The notes: generated by a model from the sequence alone, not told the origin. A stretch of DNA of 64,000 bases from Zantedeschia hybrid cultivar (GCA_030544215.1 JARZZO010000004.1:12016501-12080500), one strand, 5' to 3'. Positions 1 to 13,174 are shown, counted from the stretch's first letter. Translations and numbers: made by a program.

Positions 1-655
1 ATCCGCCAGTTTTCAACTCTCCACTCTGAAAAACAACATGCTGTTTCGGAACTCCTTCAGTTCATCATCCAACAAGGTCCCCAAAAAGAAATCATGTCCA
101 GATAGCACTTACTCACAGCGCAGAGGAACTTAGCATGGTTATACTCAAATCTATACCCAAATAACAGCACCTTACTCTTTTTTTGACATGCAGGCATACC
201 TACCCATGACAAATTCTTGGTAGCTTTTGTACAGGCATAAGAAAGATAATCCACCAAAATCCATAGCCAGTTGAAGCAACTCATCCAATAGCACCCTCAT
301 CAAAACCGACAGTAAATGACTCAATTCTCTTAATTGGGTCATGCATACTTTGAAGCTTTCCCAAGTTTGAAATGATCTATTTTACTTCTCCCCACCTTGA
401 AAATGGAGTGTTTGAAATAGGTGATTCTTAACTGTTTCATGCTTTCCATTCTTAAGGAAAGTGAGTGCACTTGGTACAAATCTCAGGCAAACACTTGCAT
501 TCCCCCCTAATCATTAGCCATAAAACCTTATGACTTTGAAATATTTTCAACACGTGTGTCAGTTATGAAATAAATTGCCACAAGCATCACCTAATGACTA
601 ATTTGAGAATATCATGTTAGCCCACCCTCCACCATCAAATCCTTTCTCAAGATTA
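1..655. other. Unassigned AT-rich DNA
   Basis: No reading frame here resembles a protein I recognise, and no RNA gene or terminal repeat is visible. The minus-strand frame over 57-284 (75 codons) has no recognisable motif and no clear splice context. Confidence 0.5.
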
Positions 656-1337
656 AGGCCGGCTGCCATGTTTGGTTTAGCTTTCAATTGAAAGTATTCA
701 GACTTTTCCCTAGTTATTTTGAGAGAAAAAACATAGGTGTTTGAAGCAACTTATATAATATTTTGATTATTATTTTGGCTTCCCATCATAGTTGTCAATC
801 TGGTCCCAGTCCTTGTCCATTTTTCTACTGGGATGGAACATCTAGGTGTCCTAGACAATTCTAGTCTCCCATCCCAGAAACTTTTCCACATATATTCCAA
901 CAAATATAAAACATATGTATACAATAAATAATATAAAAAAAACATATAAACATGAAAATAACACAAAATTAACGCAATAAAGTATTTTTTATGGAGATAT
1001 GGATTTATAAAGGAGTATAGTCATCAAAACAACCCCCCAGAATAGATTTATAAGGAGCTCAAGTGGCTAGGAAAATCTCAAGTTAAGATACAAAATTTTG
1101 GTTGGGATAGACCGGGACAGGCTGGGATAGATTCGGACAATTACTAGGACAGGATTAACCAATTGAAAGCTCCAAATTAGATCTTGCTAGATTGGAGAAA
1201 AAGTGGGGTTGTTTGGGGAAGGTTCAACTTTTATAATTATGTATGGAGAATTAGTTATGACTACTTCTATCCATTATTTTTATCTTATAAGAGGAAGCTA
1301 AAAGTGACTTCCAACTAAAAGCTACACCAAACAAACT
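656..1337. mobile_element. PIF/Harbinger-like MITE (Tourist type), copy 1
   Basis: The ends are inverted and imperfect: the left end reads ...ATGTTTGGTTTAGCTTTCAA and the reverse of the right end reads AGTTTGTTTGGTGTAGC.... The element is flanked by TTA at 653-655 and 1338-1340, the 3-bp target duplication usual for PIF/Harbinger MITEs. The same end sequences recur in the MITEs at 21569, 22746 and 42570. The middle (about 780-1170) is not shared with the other copies and may be a secondary insertion. No protein is encoded. Confidence 0.6.
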
Positions 1338-1340
1338 TTA

Positions 1341-1772
1341 AAATAGATACCACATAAGCCTTCTAAAACAATGAAAACCAATCTAACGTCCTGATATTGT
1401 ACTGACCTATGTTGCATATATACTGGATTGGCCTGAACCTTATAGTATTTTTGACAAATCAAAGATGTTCAGAGAAAAATGTTTGAATACTTAACCTCCA
1501 CGGGCACTTGTGCTTAAGTGTGATTCCAAATTATAATGATGGGAACAACCAACATCTTCAATTTTGGGTGGCATTTGATAGCACATTAGGTACTATGGCT
1601 GAGAGGTAGGTTGACTTTTGAAGAGCTAAGGTTATTATCTGGCTGAAACAGTAAGGCGTTACCATTTTGGACATATAACATATTTGGCTTTATCAAACAA
1701 GCCTTAGGATTTGCATGCTGAACATAACTGATCCACTATCTCCTCATATCCAGTTGAACTCCATAGGAATAT
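1341..1772. other. Unassigned DNA ending at retrotransposon target site
   Basis: Nothing recognisable is present. The last five bases (1768-1772, AATAT) are one copy of the target duplication of the LTR element that follows. Confidence 0.6.
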
Positions 1773-4669
1773 TGTAAGAACCCACAAAAAAATTAATAAG
1801 GACATGAACAATCGGTGGATTAATGGTCCATAAAGTATGAGACTAAACCAAAATGGGCCCTAGAAAGATTAGGTCTGGATTGTGTTTAAGTGTAATTAAT
1901 GGGCTGTTAGTGGACTGTAAACGGGTTATTAGTGGGCTGAAATTATTGGGTATTTAATGGAGAGTAATGGGTTTCACATCAATCCATGTTGGGCTGTGTT
2001 TATCTGTGTTTGATGGGCTTTTATTGGACTGCTAATGGGCTGTTATTGGACCTACCTTAAGTGGGTAATTGGGCTTAAATTTAATAAGTTAATGGGCTAA
2101 AATGGGCCTGTTTTATTAAAGATTTGATAAGTTTTAAATGGGCTGAGCAACGGGCTGTTGGACCTGCTCTATTGGGCCCAATGGGCCTGGTTTTAATGGG
2201 CCGACTTAGTGGCCAGCTGGGGCCAGCTGGAGCCCACTCAAGAGACGCTGCCGCCTCTCTCCCCTCTAGCTCCCAACCACCCACCTCCCATATATAAAGG
2301 GGGGCAGGCTGGCTGGCCAGCATAAGAAGAAAGAAAGAGGGGGAGAGAGGGACAGTGCAGGGCAGGAAGAGAAGGGGGAGCTGGGAGTAAGAGAGGGGGA
2401 GCAAGGAGGAAGAGAGAGAGGCAGTGAGGGAGATTAGAGAGAGAAAGAGAGGACTGTTGGAGAGAGAAAAGTGAGAGAAAGAGAAAGAGAGTGAGATAGA
2501 GAGAGAATTTGGTGGCTAGGTAGAAGAAGAAAGTGAAGAGGGGAGTGAGTAGAATAAAAAGAGGGAAAGAGAAATTGTGAGAGAACTAGAAAGAGATCCT
2601 TTTAGAGAGAAAAAGAGTGCTGGTTTGAGAGAGAAAGTGGGCTGGTCAGTGAGAGGAGGGTAAAAACAGAGTTAGAGTGAGAGTTTGAGAGAGAGAAGGA
2701 GAAATTGAAAGTTAGAGTGAGAAGGTTGAGAAAAGTAAAAGAATTCTTGAAGAACTCTTGGAGCGAAGAAGATACAAGCAAAAAAAGAGGACTGCAGTGG
2801 AGGATTCTTCATCAACTCCGGGATTGCAACGACGTTTTTCATCCACAAATGGGTGGGGGAGCTTCTCTTGGTTTGGGTTTCCACTACTAAGAGATAGGGT
2901 GATACCTCTACTTGTGATTTCCCTTACTTTGGGATTTCTTGTGGGAATTTGGAGTGTAGAAATATGTATATATAAGGGAAGATGTTGTTTGATTATTTTC
3001 TGAATTAACGGCAACTATAAGGGAACTTTATAAAACATGAAAGTGATTTGTTCAGCATACCATTAGAAGCATGTTTTCATTAAGATTTTATTTTAGATTT
3101 CGTGATGTTTTAATAGTAAAAGTATGCTGTAGTTGTTGCATGGTATGAGAACCTATGATACTATAACCCCTATTAACATAGTTAAGGGACAGCTCCAAAT
3201 TGGAGACTTCCCATCACAAAAAGTCGTTTGTATGTTTAAATATGAAACCTCTATGAACAATTTCCATTATTAAAAGAAATGAAATGATGGACCGAGTCCA
3301 TTCAAATTCATATGAGTTATGAAAGAAATGAAGATATGGAGTCTCAAACTCCAAAAAAAGTTTAAAGCTACATTTGTATCATATATGTTTATTATATAGT
3401 TGAAAGAAATAAAGAAGCTTTCATGGCTATGATGATTCTATGAAGAGGGATAAAGAATTTGAAATTCAAAAAATGAAAGAAAAGAATTAGATGAAGATAA
3501 GAAAACCTTCATGATAAAAACGAAATAAGGCATGGAAGCCTTCTATAATGATGATGAATGGTTATAAAATGTACGACCAGTATTTTCCTACAAAGATTTG
3601 TCTTTCTTGTTATAAAAAAAGGAAGTGACATCATTGCTAGCGAAACGACGACACGTCTCCTAGAGATAAGGGGACGTACATAAAGCTCTCTAACGATGTG
3701 CGACGCCGAGGCATGGAGCATCCCTTCTTTGGTTACGGTTCTAGAGCCCAGATTCGGGACCTCGGTTGGCAAAGGACATAGTTCCTAATTGAGTGCACTC
3801 ATAGGCTGGACATAGATGCTGCAATAGGAGGGAAAAGAGTACACTGTATTCCCAGCTTAGCACTTTCCAACCTTCCCAATAGGTTTCTAAAGATTTAATG
3901 GGCTGGATAGGCTGTACGGTGGTAGGAGCATCAGGGGATGGACTACTCACCATTACGACTATTAGTGAATGATTATCCCCGTCACTGCATATTGAAAGGT
4001 GAGTCACTGTCGGTGTGAAGTCCGACTATAAATTACTGACTGGTAAAGAAAGAAAGAAAGAAAAGAAAGAAAGAGTTCACTCCTGAAATTCGAGGATGAT
4101 AGCTTGTAAAGAATAGTTTCTATATTGAAAACATTTATTATAACTACTACTAAAATATAGTTTACCATAAATAAGATATAAAAGAAAAGGAAAAGAAAAG
4201 TATGAAATCTGATCAATGTTAGATTATGATATCAAGTTATGATTGGTGTTCATGTTTCATCCGCTACTTATTTTAATTAGAAATGCAAAATTTACATGCA
4301 TATCATGTTGCATCCTAAAATGCTAAGCAAAATCATGCATATGGAATATTGAGAGAATGGGGTGGTACGTGCGGGATAACAATAGGGATGTAAATGATCC
4401 CTACTGAGATCTCGATTAACGAGTTCTCATAAAAGATGAAATAATGTTTTTCAAGAATAGGAGACAAAAGAACAAGGCCAATGAGCGATTGAAATACGAG
4501 AAAATTCAGGTATGGCTCGTTTGCTTAAATTCTTAGGATATGTGTTTTAATTGTTGCACCTTTCTATGATATTATGGACATGTTATCATTATTTCTCTTG
4601 CACCTTTATACTTATTATTTTGTTTTAAAATTGTGCACCTGTCAGAGTTCCTTAACCAGAACCATTACA
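1773..4669 (+). repeat. 5' LTR (2897 bp) of the Gypsy-type element
   Basis: It begins TGTAAGAACC and ends ACCATTACA. The upstream third (about 1850-2190) contains many loose repeats of ATGGGCTGTTA/ATTGGACTG. A TATA box lies at 2291, followed by a long GA-rich purine tract (about 2330-2720). It aligns with 7148-10020 over its whole length. It carries an AATTATTGGGTATTTAATGG segment near 1940 that the downstream copy lacks. Confidence 0.88.
2291..2300 (+). promoter_or_regulatory. LTR TATA box (5' LTR)
   Basis: TATATAAAGG is conserved at the matching place in the 3' LTR (7655-7664). It sits just upstream of the purine-rich stretch, consistent with the U3/R boundary of a retrotransposon promoter. 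The transcription start is inferred. Confidence 0.6.
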
Positions 4670-4671
4670 CA

Positions 4672-4683
4672 TGGTATCAAAGC
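4672..4683 (+). other. Primer binding site, initiator tRNA-Met type
   Basis: TGGTATCAAAGC begins two bases after the 5' LTR and differs by one base from TGGTATCAGAGC, which is complementary to the 3' end of plant initiator tRNA-Met. Position and sequence both support its use in minus-strand DNA priming. Confidence 0.8.
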
Positions 4684-6809
4684 AAATCTGGTAGTACATG
4701 CATAAGGCTAAAACAAAATGATGAGATGAATAACTCATGTCTTGAGTATGCAGCTACATATCCCAACTGGCCATTACTTATAAATGAATATAGTAGTTCG
4801 GGATAAGGAATATTAATTGTATTATAGTGGGTGATCTCAAGTGACAGTAGGATTTGTGAGAATAGGTGTGTATTTCTTTGGTTAAATAAATAGTTAATAA
4901 AAAACAAGAAAGAGGCAATAGTAATAGGTTGAGAACCTACTAAGATAGAAGTGTTTAGGCAAAGAGGAAGCTTTAATCTACAGGGATAGGAAGATCTTAT
5001 TAGCAGCGTAAATAAAGAGAAATTGGCAACAACCATTTATTATCCTAATAGATTACCGTAGGCAATTTTCATGCAAGATAATGGTCTATAGTTGAACACA
5101 TCTAGTAGTAAAAATGGAAGAGGAAATGGAAAATCATACAGTAGGGGGTGTGAAAGATTGGAGTTGGCTTGGATTAGAAACTAAGGGAACTATAAATGAA
5201 GTATGTGAATTGTTTAGGATTGGCAATGGTGATCCTTGTCCTTATTAAGACGTGGGGTGAATAAGAAACATGGTAATGAAGGTTAAAGGCTGGACTTGTA
5301 GCAAACCAGATCTGTTTAGAGACAAGCAACCCTATTCAGATGCCTACTAGTTGGAAAGTGAACCACAAATATTCTTAACCATGACGAAGAATTAATTACA
5401 AGTATACATGTATTAATAGATTTAAGTCAAAATTTTCACAGAAGTCAAGAAAAAAAAAGGTGACAAATTGGAGTCTTAATAAGGTAAAGGTGTATGTCGA
5501 GGCATGTGGAAGAAAAAGAAATAACAAAAGGGGAGGAAAGCAAGAGTAGTAATGTGTTAGCTCCAAATACCATGAAGCAAACTTATAAGTAAAACTTAAA
5601 GATCTAAGAATGATTACCTAGGAGCCTTTTGGACTAAGTGTTTACATTGAAATTAAGAGGAGCTACTACGACAATCTGGTGCACTAGGATTGGTGTTAGT
5701 TACTGCTGTTATTTAAGTCAAGATTCTTAATTAATAATAATCCTAAAAAAAGGTTTTATCTAGGAGGAATGTAATAAAAAGAGGTGACAAATGAAGGTTG
5801 CAATAGGCGATAATTGTGAGGAAATAAGAAGTGTCTTAGATAAATGTCATGTCGAAAAGAAAAATGAGATAGCAAGACTAATATTTTCGGATAGATATGA
5901 AGGGTATGATAGAACCTTAGTGGAGTTTTAATGAATAATTTTCCCTTGACTCGGGGAATGGTAGTAGAAGACTAAAGAGGGAACCAGGTCGGCTGAGTTT
6001 TAAGTTAGGATTTTGATAAGATACATTATGAAGGACCAAACCACCAGTGAGTCCTTTTAATTATAATCTGTAGTAATGAGCAATTAGTATGCAGATCTTA
6101 TGATCTACAATTAGGCATGTCCGAAAAGTAAAGAAGAAAAAAAGAAAAGGTAAACCTGTTCATATATGTCTTATAAATATTATAAAGAGTAAAACAATAA
6201 AGTTAGGACTTTAGAAAGATATGACGGATTCTTAGAAAGTCCTCACAAACATTTATGGGTTAAAATGAAATTGTGCCTTAAAAAGAGATGTTATGTTTAG
6301 TATGTGAACAAACAGTTGATCTACAAATATGGACAACTTAGGTGATGATAAACACCTAGAGGAGGTCTAAGAAAAATGATTGGGTATAGTAGAAGGGATT
6401 TTACTTTCCATTGTTGAAAAAAAAACTATTAGCAAAATAATCTTATGGAGAATAGTAAAGATAGACAACATCTTAGCAAATTGTTCATGTGGATGTATTT
6501 CAATTGCATGTTTTGCACAAAACCTAAATGATACTATAAGAAGTTTGATGCACGGTACTGATCACACCATGTAATCAAATCCTCTATAGTAGCCATAAGG
6601 GTGATGTGCCGACGTTTCTGGCAGTGATAAGATTTGTTGTTCTTAGTAAGTGGTTACTGGTCAAGACTACGAACTAAGGCAACATTTCGAGTCCTACATA
6701 TTGATAGATTTACGATACCAGTTCTTACCGAATCTACTATGTTGTTGGTGATTATAGATACTATTGCATGAAACTGTGTTATAAGAACAAAGATTCCTTT
6801 GACCTGACG

Positions 6810-6850
<41 letters not shown>

Positions 6851-7134
6851 CACTATGATTTCTGAGCTCTTATGAGAATAGTAAATTGAAATGTCGTGTG
6901 AAATTTGAAAGCGATAAGAAATCCATGCTAAGAACATAGTAGCGCAACGAAAGTGTAGTGGAATGATGAACAAGTGACCTCCTTTAGTTATTGAGAATTT
7001 ATTAATACCAATAAGTAAACCTAACTTTCATCGAGGTGGCATCTTATGAAAATATGAACCTAAATGTGAGGAAGAAAGTGACAACCTTAAAAAAAGGATA
7101 AAATGACTATAAATTTCGAGGACGAAATTTTTAT
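4684..7134 (+). other. Non-coding interior of the Gypsy-type element
   Basis: About 2.4 kb with stops in every frame and no zinc knuckle, protease, reverse transcriptase or integrase motif. It is AT-rich on the whole, and the 3' end keeps the TTCGAGGACGAAA segment (7115-7127). It is either the remnant of a deleted polyprotein region or replacement DNA. Confidence 0.7.
6813..6846 (+). repeat. (GA)17 microsatellite
   Basis: An uninterrupted GA dinucleotide run within the interior of the Gypsy-type element. Confidence 0.95.
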
Positions 7135-7147
7135 AAGGAAGGGAAGA
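7135..7147 (+). other. Polypurine tract of the Gypsy-type element
   Basis: AAGGAAGGGAAGA lies directly before the 3' LTR start (7148), where the plus-strand DNA primer is expected. Confidence 0.8.
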
Positions 7148-10020
7148 TGTAAGAACCCACAAAAAAATGAATAAGGATATATGAACAATTGGTGGATTAA
7201 TGGTCCATAAAGTATGAGACTCTAATCATGTAAATAGGCTTTTAAACTAAATCAAAATGGGCCCAAGAAAGATTAGGTTTGGGCTGTGTTTAAGTGCAAT
7301 TGATGGGCTGTTAGTGGACTGTAAATGGGTTAATGGGTTTCACATCAATCCATATCGGGCTGTGTTTAACCGTATTTGATGGGCTTTTATTGGACTGCTA
7401 ATGGGCTGTTATTGGACCTACCTTAAGTGGGTAATTGGGCTAAAATTTAATAAGTTAATGGGCTAAAATGGGTCTGTTTTATTAGAGATTTAATGGACTT
7501 TTAATAAGTTTTAAATGGGCTGAGCAATGGGTTGTTGGGCCTGCTCTATTGGGCCCAATGGGCCGGCCCAGTGGCCTGCTGGGGCCAGCTGGAGACTCCA
7601 CTGAAGAGAGGCTACCGCCTCTCTCCCCTCCAGCTCCCAACCACCCACCTCCCCTATATAAAGGGGGGCAGGCTGGCTGGCCAGCATAAGAACAAAGAAA
7701 GAGGTAGAGAGGGGCGGTGCAGGGCAGGAATAGAAGGGGGATCTGGGAGAAAGCGAGGGGAAGCAGGGAGGAAGAGATAGAGAGAGATGGTGGAGGAGAT
7801 TAGAGAGAGAAAGAGAGGACTGTTAGAGAGATAAAAAAAGTGAGAGAAAGAGAAAAAGAGTGAGATAGAGAGGGAATTTGGTGGTGAGGTAGAAGAAGAA
7901 AGTGAAGAGGGGAGTGAGTAGAATAAAAAGAGAGAGAGAAATTGTGAGAGAGCTAGAGAGAGAGCCTGTTAGAGAGAAAAAGAGTGCTGGTTAGAGAGAG
8001 AAAGTGGGCTGGTCAGTGAGAGAAGGGTGAAAACAAAGAGTTTGAGATTTTGAGAGAGAAGAAGGAGAAATTGAAAGTTAGAGTGAGAAGGTTGAGAAAA
8101 GTAAAAGAGTTCTTGAAGAACTCTTGGAGAGAAGAAGATACAAGCAAAAAAAGAGGACTGCGGTGGAGGATTCTTCATCAACTCTGGGACTGCAGCGACG
8201 TTTCTCATCCACAAATGGACGGAGGAGCTTCTTTTGGCTCGATTTCCACTACTAAGAGGTAGGGTGATACCTCTACTTGTGATTTCCCTTACTTTTGGAT
8301 TTCTTGTGGGGATTTGGAGTGTAGAAATATGTATATATAAGGGAAGATGTTGTTTGATTATTTTCTTAATTAAGGGCAACTATAAGGGAACTTTATAAAA
8401 CATGAAAGTGATTTGTTCAGCATATCATTAGAAGCATATTTTCATTAAGATTTTATTTTAGATTTCATGATGTTTTAATAGTAAAAGTATGCTGTAGTTG
8501 TTGCATGGTATGAGAACCTATGATACTATGACGAAACCCCTATTAACATAGTTAAGGGACAGCTCCAAATTGGAGACTTCCCATCACAAAAAGTCGTTTG
8601 CATGTTTAAATATAAAACCTCCATGGAAATTCCCCATTATGAAAAGTAATGTAAAATGCATCTAAATTCATGTGAGTTATAAAAGAAATGAAGATATGGA
8701 ACCTCAAACTCCAACAAACGTTTAAAGCTACATTTGTATCATATATGTTTATTATATAGTTTAAAGAAATAAAGAAGCCTTCATGGCTATGATGACCCTA
8801 TGAAGAGGGATAAAGACTTTGAAATTCAGAAAATAAAAGAAAAGAATTAGATGAAGGCAAGAAAGCCTTCATGATGAAAATAAAATAAGGCATAAAAGCC
8901 TTCAATAATGATGATGAACGGTTATGAAATGTATGACTGGTGTTTTCCTGTAAAGATTTGTCTTTCTTGTTATAAAGAAAAGGAGATGACATCATTGCTA
9001 ACAAGACGACGACACGTCCTCTAGGAATAAGGGGACGTACGGAAAGCTCCCTGATGATGTGTAGCGCCGAGGCACGGAACATCCCTTCTTTGGTTACGGT
9101 TCTAGAATCTAGGTTTGGGACCTCGGCTAGTAGAGGATGGAGTTCCTACTTGAGTGCACTCATAGGTTGGGTATGGACGCTGCAGTAGAAGTGAGAAAGT
9201 ACACTACAGACTCAGCTTAATCCTTTCCAACCTTCCCGATAGATTTTTAGAAACTTACTGGAGTGGATAGGTTGTAAGGTGGTAGGTGCATCAGGGGATG
9301 GCCTACTCACTATTACAACTGTCAGTTAATGATTATCCCCATCACTACGGGTTGAAGGGGGAGTCACTATCGGTGTGAAGTCCGAGTATGAGTTACTGAC
9401 TGGTAAAGAAAGAAAGAAAGAAAGGACTCACCTATGAAATCCAAGGATGATAGCTTGTAAATAATAGTTTCTATATTTTAAACATTCATTATAACTACCA
9501 CTAAAATATAGTTTACCACTAATAAGAGATAAAGGAAAAGGAAAGGAAAAGTATGAAATCTGATCAATGTTAGATTATGATATCAAGTTATAATTGTTGT
9601 TCATGTTTTATCTGCTAGTTGCTTTAATTAGAAATATAGAAATTACATGCATATCATGTTGCATCCTAAAAAGCTAAGCAAAATCATGCATATGAAAGAT
9701 TGAGAAAACGCAGTGTTATGTGCGGGAAAACAATAGGGATGTAAATGATCTCTATTGAGATCTCGATTAACGAGTTCTCATAAAAGATGAAATGATATTT
9801 TTCAGGAATAGGAGACAAAAGAGTAAGGTCAATGAGCGATTGAAATAAAAGAAAATTTAAGTATGGCCAATTTGTTTAAATTATTGGGATATGTGTTTTA
9901 ATTGTTGTACCTTTCTGTTATATTATGGACATATTATCATTGTTGCTCTTGTACCTTTATACTTATTATTTTTTTTTAGAATTATGCACCTGCCGGAGTT
10001 CCATAATCGGGACCGTTACA
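7148..10020 (+). repeat. 3' LTR (2873 bp) of the Gypsy-type element
   Basis: It is a direct copy of 1773-4669 with many substitutions and several indels. It begins TGTAAGAACC, carries the TATA box TATATAAAGG at 7655-7664 and ends GACCGTTACA. The target duplication AATAT follows at 10021-10025. Confidence 0.88.
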
Positions 10021-10025
10021 AATAT

Positions 10026-12903
10026 TGTAAACCTCACGTTGAATTTTGCAATAATTATGGTTGGCATGTCCAGCAATGATGTATCACGGATGGGAAGAGC
10101 CATTTTAATTGTCCAAAGAGGGTTACCTAAACTCCAAAAATGAGAATCCAGTCTCCCAGGCAGCCAAATAAACACACTTTTACCCAAATTTTCAGTCCCT
10201 TCCATTGAATTCCATCGAGCGAGAATCTCACGAGATCTTGTGAGAATCTTAGTCTTGGGACCATTCCGAGAAACAGAATGCCCAAAATGGGTGGGCGAAA
10301 CATGCCCCACTTTTAAATTGCGTCAAATGGGTTCAGCAGGCTTCTGCCCCTTTTGCAGCTGAACCGGGCCAACTAACCAGTTCGAGTGGGATGTTTAAAA
10401 GGCTAGCCCCAAAATTCCACTCATTCATGCAAGAGAAGCCCTAGCGCCGCCCCCCCCCCCCCCCTTTCCCTGTGCTCTTCCTCTCCATTCGGCCCCAGTC
10501 CGCCCTCCTCCACTGCTTGCCGTATTCTGCTGCTACTCGCTGTCCTCCGCCACTATTGCCACTGCTTCCATGCTTCTGCTCTTCTCTCCCACACCGCTAC
10601 TCTCCCTCTACCATGCTGCCGCCGCCGCCGCTCCTAGTGCTGCCGGTGCTCCTGCACAGCAGCTGCTCTGGCTCTGTTGCTGTTGCTCCCACTCGGTTGT
10701 TGCTGCTGCTCCTGTGCAGCTGGTGCTGCTCCCAGTGCAGCTGCTGTCCCACACTGCTATTGCTGCTGCTTGTCCCACTCTGCATCCACGGCAAGAACAT
10801 CACTAAAGGTGATCGATGGCCCTGCAACATAGGTATTTTTTTATTTCTCTGTTAAATCTTTTATATTTTCACTTTAATAATTTATTATGTTAAATATTTT
10901 TTATTTTTCAGTTTTTTAACTTATTTATTTTTTGCATCTACATTTTTATTACAAACCGATCCTATCCACAAGTATTTTTTTTTCCTTTCTTTTTTATTGG
11001 ATATTTTTTTAATTTAGTAACGTATTCCATTTTTGAAACTTTTTTATTTTCAATTTTTGAGCCAAGTCAATTTTTGTTCAATTTATTCTTTAGTAGTTTG
11101 TTATGTTTTTTAACTGTAATTTTGGTCAGAATTTTTTTCATGTCTAGATGGAGCCAAGCTTACGTTCATTTAGTCTTTTTGGTACTTTGCTCCTTTCTTT
11201 TTAACTATAATTTTGGTTAGTGATCCTTATCCTGAGCATAACTTTGTTCATTTTATTCTGAACATAAGTTTGGCCTGCCAATCTGCCTGGACGAAGCCAA
11301 GATCCAATATGGCAATCCATGGTCCCTTTTCCCAGAGGCAATTCGACGTAGGTGATGAGAACAGACATAATTTAATGTACAGAAAACATCAACAGCCAGG
11401 GAGGCTATGGCCTCGTCCATACAAATGTTGAGAAACAGATTAATTTCTTGCAGAACAACAATGAACCTCAAGTCCATTACCTAAAACAAAAGGAGCTACT
11501 TGATAATCCTACATGATTCTACACCATGGATTTGAAAAAAAAAAAGGAACTCATTGGCATATCTTTAGTTCTGATCTTATAACTTTGATTAAACCCCATG
11601 CCCTAGAACAATGACTTTCATTGTTCAAATTAAACTAGATAGTTTGAACTTTGAATAGTTTCTTTTGAGATAGTTTCCAAATCAAACACACAGGAAATGA
11701 AATCCAATAGAATTAGATCATTTTCTCAGATAAACTTGGAATGCTATTTCAGCTGGACAGTGAACACAGAACACTAGCAGGATGGCCTGCATCACAAAGG
11801 GCCTGACAAGTTCATAAATATAAACATACTCTAATAAGACAAAAATAGTTTGCCATCTAAATAAACCTATAGCATCTCTAGAGGATGATACATGTCTTTT
11901 GTGGACTAATTCAGTAAAAAAAATGAGCCTGTAAAAAGTGTATATATAAGGTGGAAAAAAACACAAGAGTTCCTACTGATATCAGAATACTGAACAACCT
12001 ATCCTAACATATCACCAGCTCTGCGTTTCTAGGGAAAAGGGTGTCCAGATGTCAAAGACTTGGGTAAACCATTGTGCCTTATGTCCAAGGGTGAATGCAG
12101 CATAATATAATTGAAAAATGGGAAAAGTTCCAATAATGTGTAGAGGAAGCATTCACAAGAGAGGCGTCACTTCATTAGCATGGTACTCACAAATTAAGTT
12201 TGTAAATTCATAAATACTGGCAGTTAGTGGATCCATACAATCTTTGGTTGAATTTCCATTAGCCAGAAGTCCAAAGTAAAGTGGCAACAGCAAACAAGAA
12301 TGTATGGACAGGTGGACATTCTTCGGATCAAAGCTAATAGTAAACATGTGTATTAGATGAACTAGAAAACCATATGGTCAAGATAGCCTTCAGAGAGAAG
12401 CTCAGCTTTTTCTTGCTTAAAAATTATGATCCGCTTAGTTCAATGCAATGAAAAAAATAAAACATAAGTTGTCTTACATGCTGAAGATGGCGGTGAAATA
12501 TTAGACAAAGTATGATGAGCATCTTTAAAAATATCATATTTTTGACTGTTATGCTAATTAAATCTCAAGTTGGTAGGAGAAATGCTACAACCATTCAAAC
12601 TGGAAATTGCTTGATCAATTTGCAGAAACTTCAACAACCCACAACCACTAAGGCAGACAAAAAAATTTTGCAGGGGAGGCAACATAGAATTAATACAATA
12701 ACAAACACTTATATATTTTTTAAATAGAAGATTTTTAAAAATAAGTTGAAAATAAAATAAAACTATAATATAAATATAAATGAATAAGAGAAAATAAGAT
12801 TAGCTAAAATTTATAAACAAAGGTACTCTATTTAAAACCCGATCATACTCGTATTGGGACAATCATGTTGAATATTGAGTATTGTTATTCCCTGAGATAC
12901 GAA
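10026..12903. other. Unassigned DNA with a GC-rich block and poly-C run
   Basis: The block at about 10430-10810 is C- and CTG-rich and starts with a run of C at 10449-10463. Its frames encode low-complexity Leu/Cys/Pro/Ser strings, and a possible splice donor (CATAG|GTATTT) follows at about 10832. It could be an old 5' exon or leader, but I cannot support a gene. The rest (10860-12903) is AT-rich with no recognisable frame. I searched by eye for a continuation of the phosphatase gene at 13830 and found none. Confidence 0.45.
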
Positions 12904-12917
12904 AGCAAGGTCTTCAG

Positions 12918-13174
12918 TTTTTTTTTTTTTAAGTGGATTGTACTACATCTATTAAAAAGAAAAGATCATTCACAAGTACGAGGAACATACAGCACAAAGA
13001 TCCCCTCTTTACAACAACAATAGGAAGGTGAAACTCTCAACCCTCCTAACCCGCCAGAAGGCAAAAAAGGAGGAATCAGAGTGGTCCACATTACAAGAAA
13101 GTTGAGCCTATTCCCTCACTCTATACAAACAAAAGTGGAGACCCTTTCCAGGGTCCAAATCACTGTATATTACA
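12918..13174 (-). mobile_element. 5'-truncated LINE (non-LTR) fragment
   Basis: On the minus strand this ends in a poly-A tract (T run at 12918-12930 on the plus strand). It is flanked by near-identical direct repeats, AGCAAGGTCTTCAGTTT (12904-12920) and AGCAAAATCTTCAGTTTT (13175-13192). A poly-A end, a long variable target duplication and a short body are the marks of a truncated non-LTR retrotransposon or a retrocopy. The body (243 bp) carries no recognisable protein, so the source family is unknown. Confidence 0.55.

Larger units (their letters stand above)
1773..10020 (+). mobile_element. Non-coding Gypsy-type LTR retrotransposon (LARD-like), complete with TSD
   Basis: The element consists of two direct LTRs (1773-4669 and 7148-10020), each starting TGTAAGAACC and ending TTACA. 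It has a primer binding site at 4672, a polypurine tract at 7135-7147 and a 5-bp target duplication AATAT at 1768-1772 and 10021-10025. The 2.5 kb interior has no frame resembling gag or pol. A TTCGAGGACGAAA segment at 7115-7127, just before the polypurine tract, is common near the 3' end of plant chromovirus-type Gypsy elements, which suggests a Gypsy (Tekay/Del-like) parent. It would need proteins from an autonomous relative to move. The LTRs differ by many substitutions and some indels, so the insertion is not recent. Confidence 0.88.

Noticed and set aside
10472..10855. Overlapping plus- and minus-strand frames rich in Leu/Cys/Pro or Ser/Gln
   Set aside because: They come from a CTG/CTC-rich low-complexity block; all frames are open there and none has a domain-like pattern.
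11253..11477. Possible second exon of the phosphatase-like gene (a GGACGAGGCCATAGCC-like stretch)
   Set aside because: The expected G-x-G-R-S sequence is not in frame after a splice acceptor and the following residues do not match the family.
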